Shown: positions 16,935 to 24,535, counted from the stretch's first letter. The stretch: DNA of 64,000 bases from Gemmobacter fulvus (GCF_018798885.1 NZ_CP076361.1:1518501-1582500); one strand, 5' to 3'. The notes: a model not told the origin generated them from the sequence alone. Numbers and translations: made by a program.

Positions 16935-19028
16935 TCAGAATCCGGGTAGGGTCATGGACCTGTCTGCAATCTTATCAAGCGCTTGCCTTGGCCTGCGCGC
17001 GGCTATTTCCTGCAAGCCTATCCGAACCGCCTCGGTTTCGAGCGCGGCCAGCGGTATTTTCCATGGGGCGGAATACAGGATCTGTGTCGCGGGGAGGATC
17101 TGCGCGCGGATCAGTTTGTGGACAGATGCCACGCAGACGCCGAGCCGCTTGGCGGCAGCATCGACGCTCACGGTCTTCTCCTCCTCGGCCTCGGGATCAT
17201 AGGGTGGGATCGCGAGCCTGTCGCGCAATTCAGCCACGCGGACGGTCGTCCATGTCTCGTCATCCTCAGTGCGGCAGCGCATCCGGTTGAGGGTCACGGC
17301 AAGTTCCCTGTCTGGCCAGTGCCCGCCAAGTTTGCGCAAGATGTCGGCAGCAGTGCGCTTTGGCCCCGGTGGGAAGCGACCGGTTCGGCGCCGGGCCAGC
17401 CTGACCTCGGTGTGGCGCCCGCCGATCCAGTGAATGAGCAGAACGAAGGCGTTCTCCGCCTGATCGATGTCGATCACCACTTCCTCGATCAGCAGGCGCA
17501 CCAGTCGCTGCCGCGCGCGGGCATCGGTCCCGGCGGCATTCCATGCCGAGGGCAGGTCGGTGGCGAGCCGCAAGAGGACATCAGGATCGACCCCGGGCCT
17601 CGCGATGAGTTCTGCGCCCAAAGCGGCAAGTTTTTGCTCGACCGAGGCCACCCGCTCCAGGGCTGCGTTCCACCGCGCCTCCAGCGTGCGCGCAACATGC
17701 CGTTTGGCGGGATCGACATGCTCATATCGCCGCTCGGCCAGTTCCGCGGCGTATCGTGCCTCATCAAGCTCCTTCTCGACAGCAAGCCGCACCACCTCCT
17801 GTGCCCGGGTGGCCTGCTGTCCCGCCAATAGGGCAGCCTGCACGGCGCGGCCGGAGACCGCTTCGAGCAGTTGGCCGGTCACGGCCGCATCGATGCCGCC
17901 CCCGCCCGCACCGATGCAGAGCCCAGCCCCGACATGGCTGTCATCGCCCCGACATTGGTAACGATGGGACAGGTCGGTCCCGGTCTTGTAAAAGACCCGC
18001 ATCATCCGGCCGCACCTTGCGCAACGCGCCATGCCGCTCAGCAGCGCCTGTCCGCCGCGCCCGGATTTGCGGGCCGTTCGCTTTTGCATATGCGCGTTCT
18101 CCCCCAGCAGGACGCGGTTCTCCTCATAGGCCTGCCAGTCGATGTATCCTTCGTGATTGCTCTTGATCAGCACGCCCCACTCCTCGATCGCCCGGTGATG
18201 GCCGCTGGTCTTGCGCGCCTCGCCCTCGACCACCGCCATCCGATTACCGGTCCGGCCGAAGGCATAGGCACCAGCGTAGACCGGATTATGCAGCACCTGC
18301 ATCACGCTGTGATAGGCAGGCTTGCGCCAAGCGATCTTGCGCAGGGCACCGTTGCGCAGGACCACTGGCAGATGGACATCGGCCGCGCGCAGCCACAGGA
18401 ACACCTGGCGACCGCTGCCAAGCTCGCGGAACTTGGCGAAGATCAGGTGGATGGCCTGCCGGACCCGCTCATCAGGATCCATCTCAATCCTGTCGTCCTC
18501 GCTCCAGCAGAACCCAGGCGGCAAGGTAAAGCGGAGTTCTCCCCGCTTCGCCTTCGCATCGCGGGCCGCCAGCCCACGTTGCCGCAGAAGACTGAGTTCG
18601 TATTCCGACATGGTGCCCTTCAGCCCCAGCAGCAGTCGATCATTCATTTGACGCGGATCGTAGACCCCCTCCGGGTCAACGACCAAGGCCCCCGTCAAGG
18701 CGCAGAGGTCAATCAGATGATGCCAGTCCCGGCCATTACGGGAAAGCCGCGAGGCTTCGATGCAATAGACCGCCCCCACCGTCCCGGCACAGACTTCCGC
18801 GACCAGACGCTGGAAGCCCGGGCGGGCAATCAGACCAGAGCCGGAGCGTCCCAGATCCTCATCGATGACCCGGACCTCGGCGAAGCCGGTGTCGCGGGCG
18901 GCTTCGGCCAGCTGGTATTGCCGCTTCTGGCTTTCGAGATTCCCGAGCACCTGAGCCATCGTCGACTGGCGAACGTAGACGAGTGCGCTGCGGGCAAGGT
19001 GCTCAGCGGTGATCTTTGCGTGCATCAT
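16935..19028 (-). CDS. Large serine recombinase
   Basis: A 697-residue recombinase. The N-terminal resolvase domain has ARSALVYVRQSTMAQV with the probable catalytic serine, then the DEDLGRSGSG and YCIEASRLSRNGRDWH motifs. A recombinase domain and a zinc ribbon (CARCGRMMRVFY, later CRG and C) follow, then a coiled-coil stretch and a C-terminal helix-turn-helix-like DAAAKRLGVCVASVHKLI. The start is taken as the ATG at 19028, which overlaps the upstream ORF's stop (ATGA). It is presumed to integrate and excise the surrounding element. Confidence 0.92.
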   Translation of the reverse strand: MMHAKITAEHLARSALVYVRQSTMAQVLGNLESQKRQYQLAEAARDTGFAEVRVIDEDLGRSGSGLIARPGFQRLVAEVCAGTVGAVYCIEASRLSRNGRDWHHLIDLCALTGALVVDPEGVYDPRQMNDRLLLGLKGTMSEYELSLLRQRGLAARDAKAKRGELRFTLPPGFCWSEDDRIEMDPDERVRQAIHLIFAKFRELGSGRQVFLWLRAADVHLPVVLRNGALRKIAWRKPAYHSVMQVLHNPVYAGAYAFGRTGNRMAVVEGEARKTSGHHRAIEEWGVLIKSNHEGYIDWQAYEENRVLLGENAHMQKRTARKSGRGGQALLSGMARCARCGRMMRVFYKTGTDLSHRYQCRGDDSHVGAGLCIGAGGGGIDAAVTGQLLEAVSGRAVQAALLAGQQATRAQEVVRLAVEKELDEARYAAELAERRYEHVDPAKRHVARTLEARWNAALERVASVEQKLAALGAELIARPGVDPDVLLRLATDLPSAWNAAGTDARARQRLVRLLIEEVVIDIDQAENAFVLLIHWIGGRHTEVRLARRRTGRFPPGPKRTAADILRKLGGHWPDRELAVTLNRMRCRTEDDETWTTVRVAELRDRLAIPPYDPEAEEEKTVSVDAAAKRLGVCVASVHKLIRAQILPATQILYSAPWKIPLAALETEAVRIGLQEIAARRPRQALDKIADRSMTLPGF

Positions 19029-19206
19029 GACCTGCGCCCTCCGCAATCTTGCCCGCCGCCATCAGCAGCAGGTCTGCCAATGCCTCCAGGATCGCCGGTG
19101 TCGCGGGCGCGGCCGGGGGGCGGTTCGGGCTGTCGTTCAGGTCCAGGCAGAGCTGACTCGGCGTCGCTTGCTTTTGTTGCGAGAGGGGTCGGGGTCGGCA
19201 GGGCAT
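19003..19206 (-). CDS. Small hypothetical protein of the serine-recombinase element
   Basis: A short frame containing LCLDLNDSPNRPP and ILEALADLLLMAAG, a composition I associate with short ORFs preceding such recombinases. It overlaps the recombinase start and lies in a different frame from the longer ORF at 19025-19525. It may encode a small helical accessory protein. Function unknown. Confidence 0.4.
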   Translation of the reverse strand: MPCRPRPLSQQKQATPSQLCLDLNDSPNRPPAAPATPAILEALADLLLMAAGKIAEGAGHDARKDHR

Positions 19207-19525
19207 GCGTATCCTCCTCGGGAATCGATCCCCCACAGGATGACGCAAGCTGACCGTGACGCATTAGATCGAGTGTCTGTGCAAGCGACCGCAAGGCTTC
19301 GAGAGCAACAACCGGCGGGCCGCTTTCCATGCGTGCGCAATAGGCGGCATCGCACATCCAGGGGGGCAAAGTCCGGAAGAACCCCTGCCGTTCCTCGACC
19401 AGCACAGAGTCCGATCCGTGCCTGCGTCCCCCATCGCGCGCGCGTAGAACCCGCCCGTAAAGAGGGTGCCAAGGATATTCGATCCGCAAATCACGCAGTT
19501 GGTATGTGGAATGAAAGCCGATCAC
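19025..19525 (-). CDS. DUF5372-like hypothetical protein of the serine-recombinase element
   Basis: The first ~100 residues contain YQLRDLRIEYPWHPLYGR, RTLPPWMCDAAYCARM and PPVVALEALRSL, a pattern I recall from DUF5372-type proteins that accompany large serine recombinases. The frame starts right at the element's end and stops at the recombinase start. The proline- and glycine-rich second half overlaps another short ORF and may not be meaningful. It could be a recombination accessory factor; that is inference. Confidence 0.55.
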   Translation of the reverse strand: MIGFHSTYQLRDLRIEYPWHPLYGRVLRARDGGRRHGSDSVLVEERQGFFRTLPPWMCDAAYCARMESGPPVVALEALRSLAQTLDLMRHGQLASSCGGSIPEEDTHALPTPTPLATKASDAESALPGPERQPEPPPGRARDTGDPGGIGRPAADGGGQDCGGRRS

Positions 19526-19676
19526 CACGTTTGGACCTGAAGACAACCATCACCCCCGCCTTGGGCGCAAAGCCCAACGCGGCATGCGCCATGGCCGCCA
19601 GCCCGTCATGTCCCTTGCGGAAGTCCACAGGCTTGGTCGCAATCACGATCCGGACGGCCTGATCCGGAAAGATCAC
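19525..19676 (-). pseudogene. tnpB: IS66 TnpB, N-terminal part (split gene)
   Basis: Starting with GTG at 19676, which overlaps the tnpA stop by four bases, the frame reads IFPDQAVRIVIATKPVDFRK and AGVMVVFRSKR, the TnpB N-terminus. It breaks at the GG junction with the serine-recombinase element. The remaining part is at 16702-16905. Confidence 0.9.
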
Positions 19677-20083
19677 AGCACCTTCCTCAACGCCGCCGCC
19701 AAGGCCGCCGCGCGGTCTGGACTGCAATCCGGCATCACATGCAGAACGACCCCACAGATCTCGACCCTGATCACGCCCGTGTCGGCCGACGCATCAGCCA
19801 ATGGCTCGATCACCAGCGGCACGAAGGTCGGGGCCGTAGCGACCGGCACCACCAGTTCCCCTTTGCGCGCCTGACCACGCCATCCCGAAAGGTGCCGCGC
19901 AATCAACCCATACTTCGCCGCAACATCGCAGACCCGCGCGCCAGGCTGAAAACTCTCAGCCACAATCCGCGCCTTGAGATCATCCGGCCATCGCCGCCGC
20001 CCGGTCGGGCCATCAAGGATCTCGATCCGGGATACTTCCTTCGACCCACGCACCTCCATCCGGTGCTCGTTTTGGTGCTCCAC
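19673..20083 (-). CDS. tnpA: IS66 TnpA (Orf1) helix-turn-helix protein
   Basis: A 136-residue protein with RRRWPDDLKARIVAESFQPG and VCDVAAKYGLIARHLSGWR, the IS66 Orf1 helix-turn-helix, and the C-terminal IRVEICGVVLHV typical of the family. The GTG at 20083 is preferred because GGGAGG lies about 8 bases upstream. The gene overlaps tnpB by four bases and appears intact. Confidence 0.9.
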   Translation of the reverse strand: MEHQNEHRMEVRGSKEVSRIEILDGPTGRRRWPDDLKARIVAESFQPGARVCDVAAKYGLIARHLSGWRGQARKGELVVPVATAPTFVPLVIEPLADASADTGVIRVEICGVVLHVMPDCSPDRAAALAAALRKVL

Positions 20084-20320
20084 GGCCAGCCTCCCGCAAA
20101 CTCAGTTGCAGAACGGCATGCCCCAAGTCACATCAAGCCGAAACCACGGGGCCGGCGCACCGCTTACGTTGGGCCAGAGTCTACCTCAAACTGGATTAGG
20201 CGGAGGGGGAAACGTCAACCGATGTAGCACCTGCTGCTTCCACGTTGCTTCCACGTGTGGAATTGGAACGCGTAAGGCCCCGCGTGAACGAGGCGTAAGG
20301 TATTGATGTTGTTATAAGAT

Positions 20321-20367
20321 TTTGGTTGCGGGGACAGGATTTGAACCTGTGACCTTCAGGTTATGAG
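20321..20367 (-). repeat. attachment site copy 1 (3' end of tRNA-fMet)
   Basis: Forty-seven bases identical to 44594-44640 and 61927-61973, comprising the 3' part of the initiator tRNA (T-arm, acceptor strand with CCA, anticodon-arm 3' side) plus three T's beyond the CCA. Here the sequence leaves the tRNA after GAGCC, so it is not a tRNA gene. It marks the left end of element A. A direct repeat of GCTTCCACG lies shortly to its left and may be an integrase arm site. Confidence 0.85.
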
Positions 20368-20714
20368 CCGCAACCACGCCGATCCTGTAAAGTGAATCAA
20401 ATCAATCACTTACACAGCATACCTTTGAATTCGTTGAGGTACTGACCGACACTCGGCGGAAATCAACTCATTTCAACGGAAGCGAACGCGGTGAAACTGA
20501 ATTCAAGGGTTGACCAGACGTTGACAAGCCAAGCAGATTACCTTCCGACGAGCGAAGGCCACAAACCTGGCACCGAACTCGATGCGAGGAGAGGTTAACG
20601 CCTTTTGCCACTTCTTACCTAAGAATCAGCTAGGTGCAGGTAACCGCCGACGCAATCTTCGACCGGATGGCACTGACACAGTCGTGCTCAAAAAAACCTT
20701 AGCCCACGCCCGGA
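20368..20714. other. Intergenic region without recognisable gene
   Basis: About 350 bp between the attachment site and the reverse transcriptase stop. The only structure seen is an imperfect inverted repeat near 20388-20415 (TGTAAAGTGA facing TCACTTACA), which may be a transcription end or integrase-related site. No ORF here resembles a known protein. Confidence 0.4.
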
Positions 20715-21746
20715 TCAGAACGGTATGTCTTCATGCTCCATCGGCGCGGCCTCATCGGCGCTCTTTTTCGACGCTTCTTGGCTCGCCTCACTTATCCATT
20801 TGTCTCGCTTCTGCTTGAGCATGTTCATCTGGTCGGACGCTCGCTGCCCCACGTTAGACTTCGTTCCGACGATATGCCGGACGGTTCCGAGCTGGCTGAG
20901 GAGGCGTTGGGCGCATGAGGCCCGTTCCTCTGCCGTCATCGCATCATGCAGATCCTGCCAATACTGCTTAATGCGGAGGTTGAGCGAATTGGGCGCGAGA
21001 AGATCCCGGCCGACGACGCCGATCCCAGTTATCATGACTGGTCGGTTACCCGTGCGATATCGGATTTTGTGCGAGCGTAGACCGCGCTGTCGAATAACTT
21101 CCCGGATGCTCGTAACAACCTGTCCAGGCACAAATTTTCCAGAAATCGTCAAGTCGTCGACCCAAAGAGAATGGCGCAGTCCTCGATGGCCGCAGATATC
21201 GGAGATGCGGTCGAACAAAGGACGATGGACAAGGGTGCAGAGCACAGGTGTGAGCGGCGAGCCGAAGGATGCCTTGCCATCAATGGTACTCAGACGAGTG
21301 AGCAGACCGGCAACATCCTCGAACGGCCCGAGTTCGTCTACAAACCAGCGATACACCATTTCCTCCGTCGTCGACGGATAAAATTGCTTTACGTCCATCG
21401 TCAGGTACTGATCCTGGTCGAGATGCAGTGCCGCGTTGTCCCGCTGGCTCCGCTTCTTACGCGGGCTAAAGAGATAGCTGGGCTGTTGGACCTTGTTGAG
21501 ATGGAACTTGAGGCGTTCATGCACGCCACGAAGCCGCGACACCGGATATGCGAAATCCCGATCCTTGCCGCCTATGTTTTCCCGGCGGCGCACGATGAAC
21601 TGATCTTTGTAATTGGCCAAGCGGATAAGGTCAGCTTTGGTTTCGCCCAGAAGATCGGCGACCTCCCGTTGGGTAGGGCGCTGGGCAAACGGAGACCTCT
21701 CGAGACCATAAATCTCGTACGGGTGCGGCTTCCTACTGTGCCGCAC
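20715..21746 (-). CDS. Retron-type reverse transcriptase
   Basis: A 343-residue reverse transcriptase. It has the retron-specific NAxxH motif (NAALH, residues 104-108), the first catalytic aspartate in YLTMDVKQFYPS, FGSPLTPVLCTL in place of the usual QGSPTSP, and the catalytic core WVDDLT (195-200), where tryptophan replaces the common tyrosine. Past the core, MITGIGVV (238-245) fits the retron VTG motif. The GTG start has GGGAG upstream and overlaps the end of the helix-turn-helix gene by 14 bases, so the two are translationally coupled. It should make msDNA from a nearby RNA. Confidence 0.88.
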   Translation of the reverse strand: MRHSRKPHPYEIYGLERSPFAQRPTQREVADLLGETKADLIRLANYKDQFIVRRRENIGGKDRDFAYPVSRLRGVHERLKFHLNKVQQPSYLFSPRKKRSQRDNAALHLDQDQYLTMDVKQFYPSTTEEMVYRWFVDELGPFEDVAGLLTRLSTIDGKASFGSPLTPVLCTLVHRPLFDRISDICGHRGLRHSLWVDDLTISGKFVPGQVVTSIREVIRQRGLRSHKIRYRTGNRPVMITGIGVVGRDLLAPNSLNLRIKQYWQDLHDAMTAEERASCAQRLLSQLGTVRHIVGTKSNVGQRASDQMNMLKQKRDKWISEASQEASKKSADEAAPMEHEDIPF

Positions 21747-22059
21747 CAGCAGGCTCCCTAGGGGAAAAGGACTCTAGGAGCTTCAACACGCGGTTCGCGA
21801 CGATCAGCTTACCGCGCTTCTGCACAGGCTCGCCTTCCAACTCCTCGGCAAAGAACATGAGCTGCGACATCCGCACCCCGAGCTTTTGACTGTATCGCTC
21901 AAGAACCTCGATCGAGACTGGCTTGGCATTGCGCTCGATCTCCGAGATCATTGATTGCGACAGTCCAATCTCTTCGGCAAGTTCTGCTTGCGAAAACCCA
22001 TGGTATAGGCGGATCAGGCGAAGGGCGTCGTTGATCATCGGTCGCTTCACATCAGACAT
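21733..22059 (-). CDS. XRE-type helix-turn-helix protein of the retron operon
   Basis: A 108-residue protein with an XRE/Cro-type domain: LIRLYHGFSQAELAEEIGLS, then QSMISEIERNAKPVSIEVLE and RYSQKLGVRMSQLMFF. The start ATG at 22059 has TTGGAGGG ahead of it. The 3' end overlaps the reverse transcriptase. Retron families with an accompanying helix-turn-helix protein are known (type VI in the usual classification, as I recall), where that protein is thought to be effector or regulator. A palindrome that could be its operator lies at 22503. Confidence 0.85.
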   Translation of the reverse strand: MSDVKRPMINDALRLIRLYHGFSQAELAEEIGLSQSMISEIERNAKPVSIEVLERYSQKLGVRMSQLMFFAEELEGEPVQKRGKLIVANRVLKLLESFSPREPAGAAQ

Positions 22060-22094
22060 CGTTCCCTCCAATCGGCTATTTTCGAGGTCGCCGC

Positions 22095-22235
22095 TCACTC
22101 TCGGTCCGAAAACCAGAACCAAAAACGAACAACGTAGAATGTTGCCTGGCCCAGCAGAACGATGACTCGCCAGAGCCACCCTTGGTTCCTGCCAGACCGG
22201 CGGCGCCGCCGCTGGTGACGATTTTTCCTGTCCAT
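22095..22235 (-). CDS. Tiny basic single-span membrane protein, candidate retron effector
   Basis: A 46-codon ORF starting at the ATG at 22235 with a strong AAGAAGGAG ribosome binding site 9 bases upstream. The first ~16 residues are very basic (MDRKNRHQRRRRRSGR). They are followed by a hydrophobic, aromatic stretch WLWRVIVLLGQATFYVV and RFWFWF, then a stop. This looks like one transmembrane segment with an N-terminal positive patch. It ends 35 bp before the helix-turn-helix gene on the same strand. Its ribosome binding site lies in the 3' arm of a hairpin. I know no family for it. Confidence 0.55.
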   Translation of the reverse strand: MDRKNRHQRRRRRSGRNQGWLWRVIVLLGQATFYVVRFWFWFSDRE

Positions 22236-22239
22236 CCTG

Positions 22240-22350
22240 AAAGTCTCCTTCTTACCCACCGGCGAAAGTGCCGGTGCCCATCGGGAAGAAGGTCAGTTCA
22301 GCGACGTTTTACCTCGAACATGCCGCACCCGTGCCCAGCGGGTGCGGCGC
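22240..22350 (-). ncRNA. Structured leader, candidate retron msr-msd or regulatory RNA
   Basis: Two strong hairpins lie upstream of the retron operon. One pairs GCCGCACCCG with CGGGTGCGGC at 22322-22348 around a 7-base loop. The other (22247-22292) pairs CCTTCTT with AAGAAGG at its base and ACCGGC with GCCGGT near its tip. Retron RNAs lie just upstream of the operon and consist of such stems. The base of the second hairpin covers the ribosome binding site of the tiny membrane ORF, so it may instead or also act as a translation switch. Boundaries are approximate. Confidence 0.45.
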
Positions 22351-22502
22351 TCGTCCGCGGTCCCTGCCAGCTACGGGATTGAGACGGAGACCATCGGCCT
22401 CCACAGGGCTCACGGCCCCAACTCAAGACGGGTTCTGCTCCTCGGATGAACAATCCTCACCACGCCATCATGAACGATTCGATGCATGCAGTCAAATAGA
22501 TA

Positions 22503-22517
22503 ATCACCAATGGTGAT
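22503..22517. promoter_or_regulatory. 15-bp palindrome, possible XRE operator
   Basis: ATCACC-AAT-GGTGAT is a perfect inverted repeat in an AT-rich stretch upstream of the retron leader and 134 bp before the HEPN/LprI-like gene on the plus strand. Its size suits a dimeric helix-turn-helix repressor such as the one encoded at 21733. It could control both divergent transcripts. Confidence 0.4.
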
Positions 22518-22650
22518 AATCCATTTATGCTAACGTGCGGCCAACCAAGCACCATGTCCGTCAGCGGCGCGAATAGCCAACCGTCCTTGAAGCCTGCCGC
22601 AACGAGTGACAAGTATCAGCCATTAGATCAGAAAGTATGTCGCAGAAACA

Positions 22651-23592
22651 ATGCACCGCTCGCCCTATCAGCAGATCATCGAATGGAACGCCCGACGCGG
22701 GGAACATCGTCGCCTCGGACAGGAACTCGCTGCACAAATCGATGCGCTTAGAGCCGAGGTCAGTACCATTGCGGGATTGGCGCCTATGCACCTTCAGTTC
22801 GTGCCGATCCGATTGGTGACGATCCTTGAAGTCTTCCTCCGTGAGGTGATCGCCGAGCTGGTCGATGGCGACGAAGCCACCTTCCAACGCGCGGAAAAAC
22901 TCGTCAAAGGCGCGAAGATCGATCTGACCTTCGCCGCACACGTGAATCGGCGCGAGCTGACGATCGGCGACTTCATCGCTCACTCCGTTTCCCTAAACGG
23001 GATTGATGGGATCTTAGCCATCTTGGACACCTTGATCCCCGGCTTCGCGCACAAACTCAAAGCGGCGCATCCGCGCTGGTCAGAGGAGTCGGACGATTGG
23101 CCACTTCCTCCCATCGTCACCAACTACAATGCGATGATGGTGGCTCTCTCACGCCTTTTCGAAGTTCGCCACGTCCTAACACATGAACTACCCGCTGATC
23201 CCGTATTCGACCTTTCAGACCTTACAGCCTTCATTGATGCCGCCCGAACGTTCGTCGACGGGGTGGATTGGGCCGTTGTCGAGGTTCTCCATGGCTCAGT
23301 ACCTCGAACGCAGACTGCGATGAATGTCGCCGCTGGCGACAAACTGCGCGGCGAGGAGGAGGAACTGAACGCGCTATTGGAACGGGTTGCGGCTCTTCCT
23401 GGCATGGACGCCTCCATGCTTCGCGATGCTCACGCGGCTTGGTCCGACTTTGCCGACCAGCATGCCGCCCTGATCGCTTCGCAGGTTGAGGGTGGCTCTA
23501 TGTATCCGCTCGTTTGGGCTGGAGAGAGATCCGCGTTGGTGCAGGATCGCATCATTCAGCTGAAGGGCGTCATCGAGGGCTGGATGGACTGA
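22651..23592 (+). CDS. HEPN-like protein with C-terminal LprI-type (DUF1311) domain
   Basis: A 313-residue protein of unknown function. The N-terminal ~200 residues are helical and contain RHVLTH at 173-178, the R-x4-H signature of HEPN ribonuclease domains. The C-terminal ~90 residues (DAHAAWSDFADQHAALIASQ, then GGSMYPLVWAGERS) resemble the LprI lysozyme-inhibitor-like fold, also written DUF1311. It has no signal peptide. Placed between the retron operon and the integrase of element A, it is a plausible defence or toxin gene. Both domain assignments are by eye and need structure comparison. Confidence 0.6.
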   Translation: MHRSPYQQIIEWNARRGEHRRLGQELAAQIDALRAEVSTIAGLAPMHLQFVPIRLVTILEVFLREVIAELVDGDEATFQRAEKLVKGAKIDLTFAAHVNRRELTIGDFIAHSVSLNGIDGILAILDTLIPGFAHKLKAAHPRWSEESDDWPLPPIVTNYNAMMVALSRLFEVRHVLTHELPADPVFDLSDLTAFIDAARTFVDGVDWAVVEVLHGSVPRTQTAMNVAAGDKLRGEEEELNALLERVAALPGMDASMLRDAHAAWSDFADQHAALIASQVEGGSMYPLVWAGERSALVQDRIIQLKGVIEGWMD

Positions 23593-23631
23593 CGAGCATG
23601 CTTAGGTGACCCGGGGCGGCCTGACCAAAGC

Positions 23632-24228
23632 TCAGGAAACCCGCGCGACCGTAGCCCGCCTGCCGTCGACGCTCACGCGGAGAAGCACGCCGTCGACCTC
23701 CATCTCGAAGAGATGCACCACGTACCCAAGGTTCAGGGTAGGTGGACTGTCTTCAATTCCGTTGCCTAGGTTTGCATCAAGGAGCGACGTATCCTCAGCC
23801 AGATGCCCGGCCCGGTAGCGAACCAGTCGGATTGTTTTTGGGATACCATTCATCTCGGCAAGCGCCGCTTCGATGGCGAGGACCGCTGCGCCGTGCCGTG
23901 CCAAAATCACAGGGCGATCGAAGAAGCTTCGGACGGCGCGGGCCATCTCAATCCAAGCCTCGAAGCTATCCTTAATGGACTTGCCCGCGAAGAACACAAC
24001 CAACGCGGCGCTCCAGAGTGGGACTCTGGCGTTGATCAGATCAGTGAGAAAGGCTGGGATGTCGGCGCCGGGCCCAACGTTCGCCTCTTGGAAAGTTGTT
24101 CCAAACGCCCGCTCCAAATCACGCCGATACCGTTCGCTCTCGAATTCCCAAGTGTCCTCGTCCCCTCCATATGTCTCGTCGATGACGATCACGAATAGCT
24201 GGCCGGGGGCCTCGGTCGGTTGAAGCAT
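23632..24228 (-). CDS. Hypothetical protein, convergent with the HEPN-like gene
   Basis: A 198-residue protein starting MLQPTEAPGQLFVIVIDETY; the ATG at 24228 is supported by GGAG and AGGAT upstream. It has a mildly hydrophobic segment (VPLWSAALVVFFAG) followed by SIKDSFEAWIEMARAVRSFF and an all-beta-looking C-terminus. I do not recognise the family. It lies beside the integrase and may be cargo. Confidence 0.65.
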   Translation of the reverse strand: MLQPTEAPGQLFVIVIDETYGGDEDTWEFESERYRRDLERAFGTTFQEANVGPGADIPAFLTDLINARVPLWSAALVVFFAGKSIKDSFEAWIEMARAVRSFFDRPVILARHGAAVLAIEAALAEMNGIPKTIRLVRYRAGHLAEDTSLLDANLGNGIEDSPPTLNLGYVVHLFEMEVDGVLLRVSVDGRRATVARVS

Positions 24229-24436
24229 TTTGTATCCTACTCCGTCATTATGCGGTCCGCTGGCGGTATCACTTAATCGCTGGGCTCGAAGGCCGCGAGT
24301 TCGCCTACCCCATGCGCGGGGTTCGATCAAACGGTCGATGCAAATGCCAGTAAGTTTCCCATCTCAGGCCACCCGGCGCGCTGGGCTTGCACGGCCAACT
24401 CCCTGTTTTCATTGTCCGGAATTGGCCGCCAGCGTT

Positions 24437-24466
24437 CAATTCCACCTTCCGCCTGTATTCCGGTCC
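24437..24466. repeat. 30-bp direct repeat, copy 1 (upstream of integrase)
   Basis: CAATTCCACCTTCCGCCTGT followed by ATTCCGGTCC recurs at 26948-26977 with two differences. This copy ends 70 bp before the integrase start; the other ends 49 bp before the excisionase-like gene. Shared upstream placement suggests a common operator or integrase/excisionase binding site. Confidence 0.5.
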
Positions 24467-24535
24467 CGGCCCCGTGGTCCGACTTGATAGTGGCGCGGGT
24501 CTACGCCTGTGTCGTCGGGCAAGGAGGCGGGATGC

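Larger units (their letters stand above)
16906..19524 (-). mobile_element. Serine-recombinase mobile element inserted in tnpB
   Basis: The junctions (minus strand) are AAACGT-GG-TGATCGG on the entry side and GTGATCG-GG-CGACAGG on the exit side. Both flank a shared GG dinucleotide, as expected if a large serine recombinase crossed over at a GG core in the tnpB target AAACGTGGCGACAGG. Removing the ~2.62 kb rebuilds the tnpB frame exactly. The element carries a large recombinase gene and two short ORFs and no other cargo. Confidence 0.75.
15050..20167 (-). mobile_element. IS66 family element carrying an inserted serine-recombinase element
   Basis: The terminal inverted repeats are GTAAGCGGTGCGTGATCCCC at 15050-15069 and, on the other strand, GTAAGCGGTGCGCCGGCCCC at 20148-20167. 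They are flanked by a perfect 8-bp target duplication GTTGGGCC (15042-15049 and 20168-20175), the size expected for IS66. It holds tnpA, tnpB and tnpC in the usual order reading leftward, but tnpB is split by a 2.6-kb element at 16906-19524. The insertion site is the leader of the IS3 element. Confidence 0.93.
13808..20217 (-). mobile_element. IS3 family element, interrupted by an IS66 element
   Basis: The ends are TGACGTTTCCC at 13808 and its reverse complement GGGAAACGTCA at 20207-20217. orfA and orfB lie at the left and read leftward; the leader upstream of orfA is split by the IS66 element at 15050-20167. Joining the sequences across the IS66 target duplication gives a normal leader of about 64 bases. 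No clear target duplication flanks the IS3 ends, which suggests loss or rearrangement after insertion. Confidence 0.75.

Noticed and set aside
13803..20221. Target duplication for the outer IS3 element
   Set aside because: The bases flanking 13808 and 20217 do not match for 3-5 bp, so no duplication is claimed.
20321..20367. A second and third tRNA-fMet gene at 20321 and 44594
   Set aside because: Only the 3' 44 bases of the tRNA are present at each; the D-arm and 5' acceptor strand are missing, so they are attachment cores.
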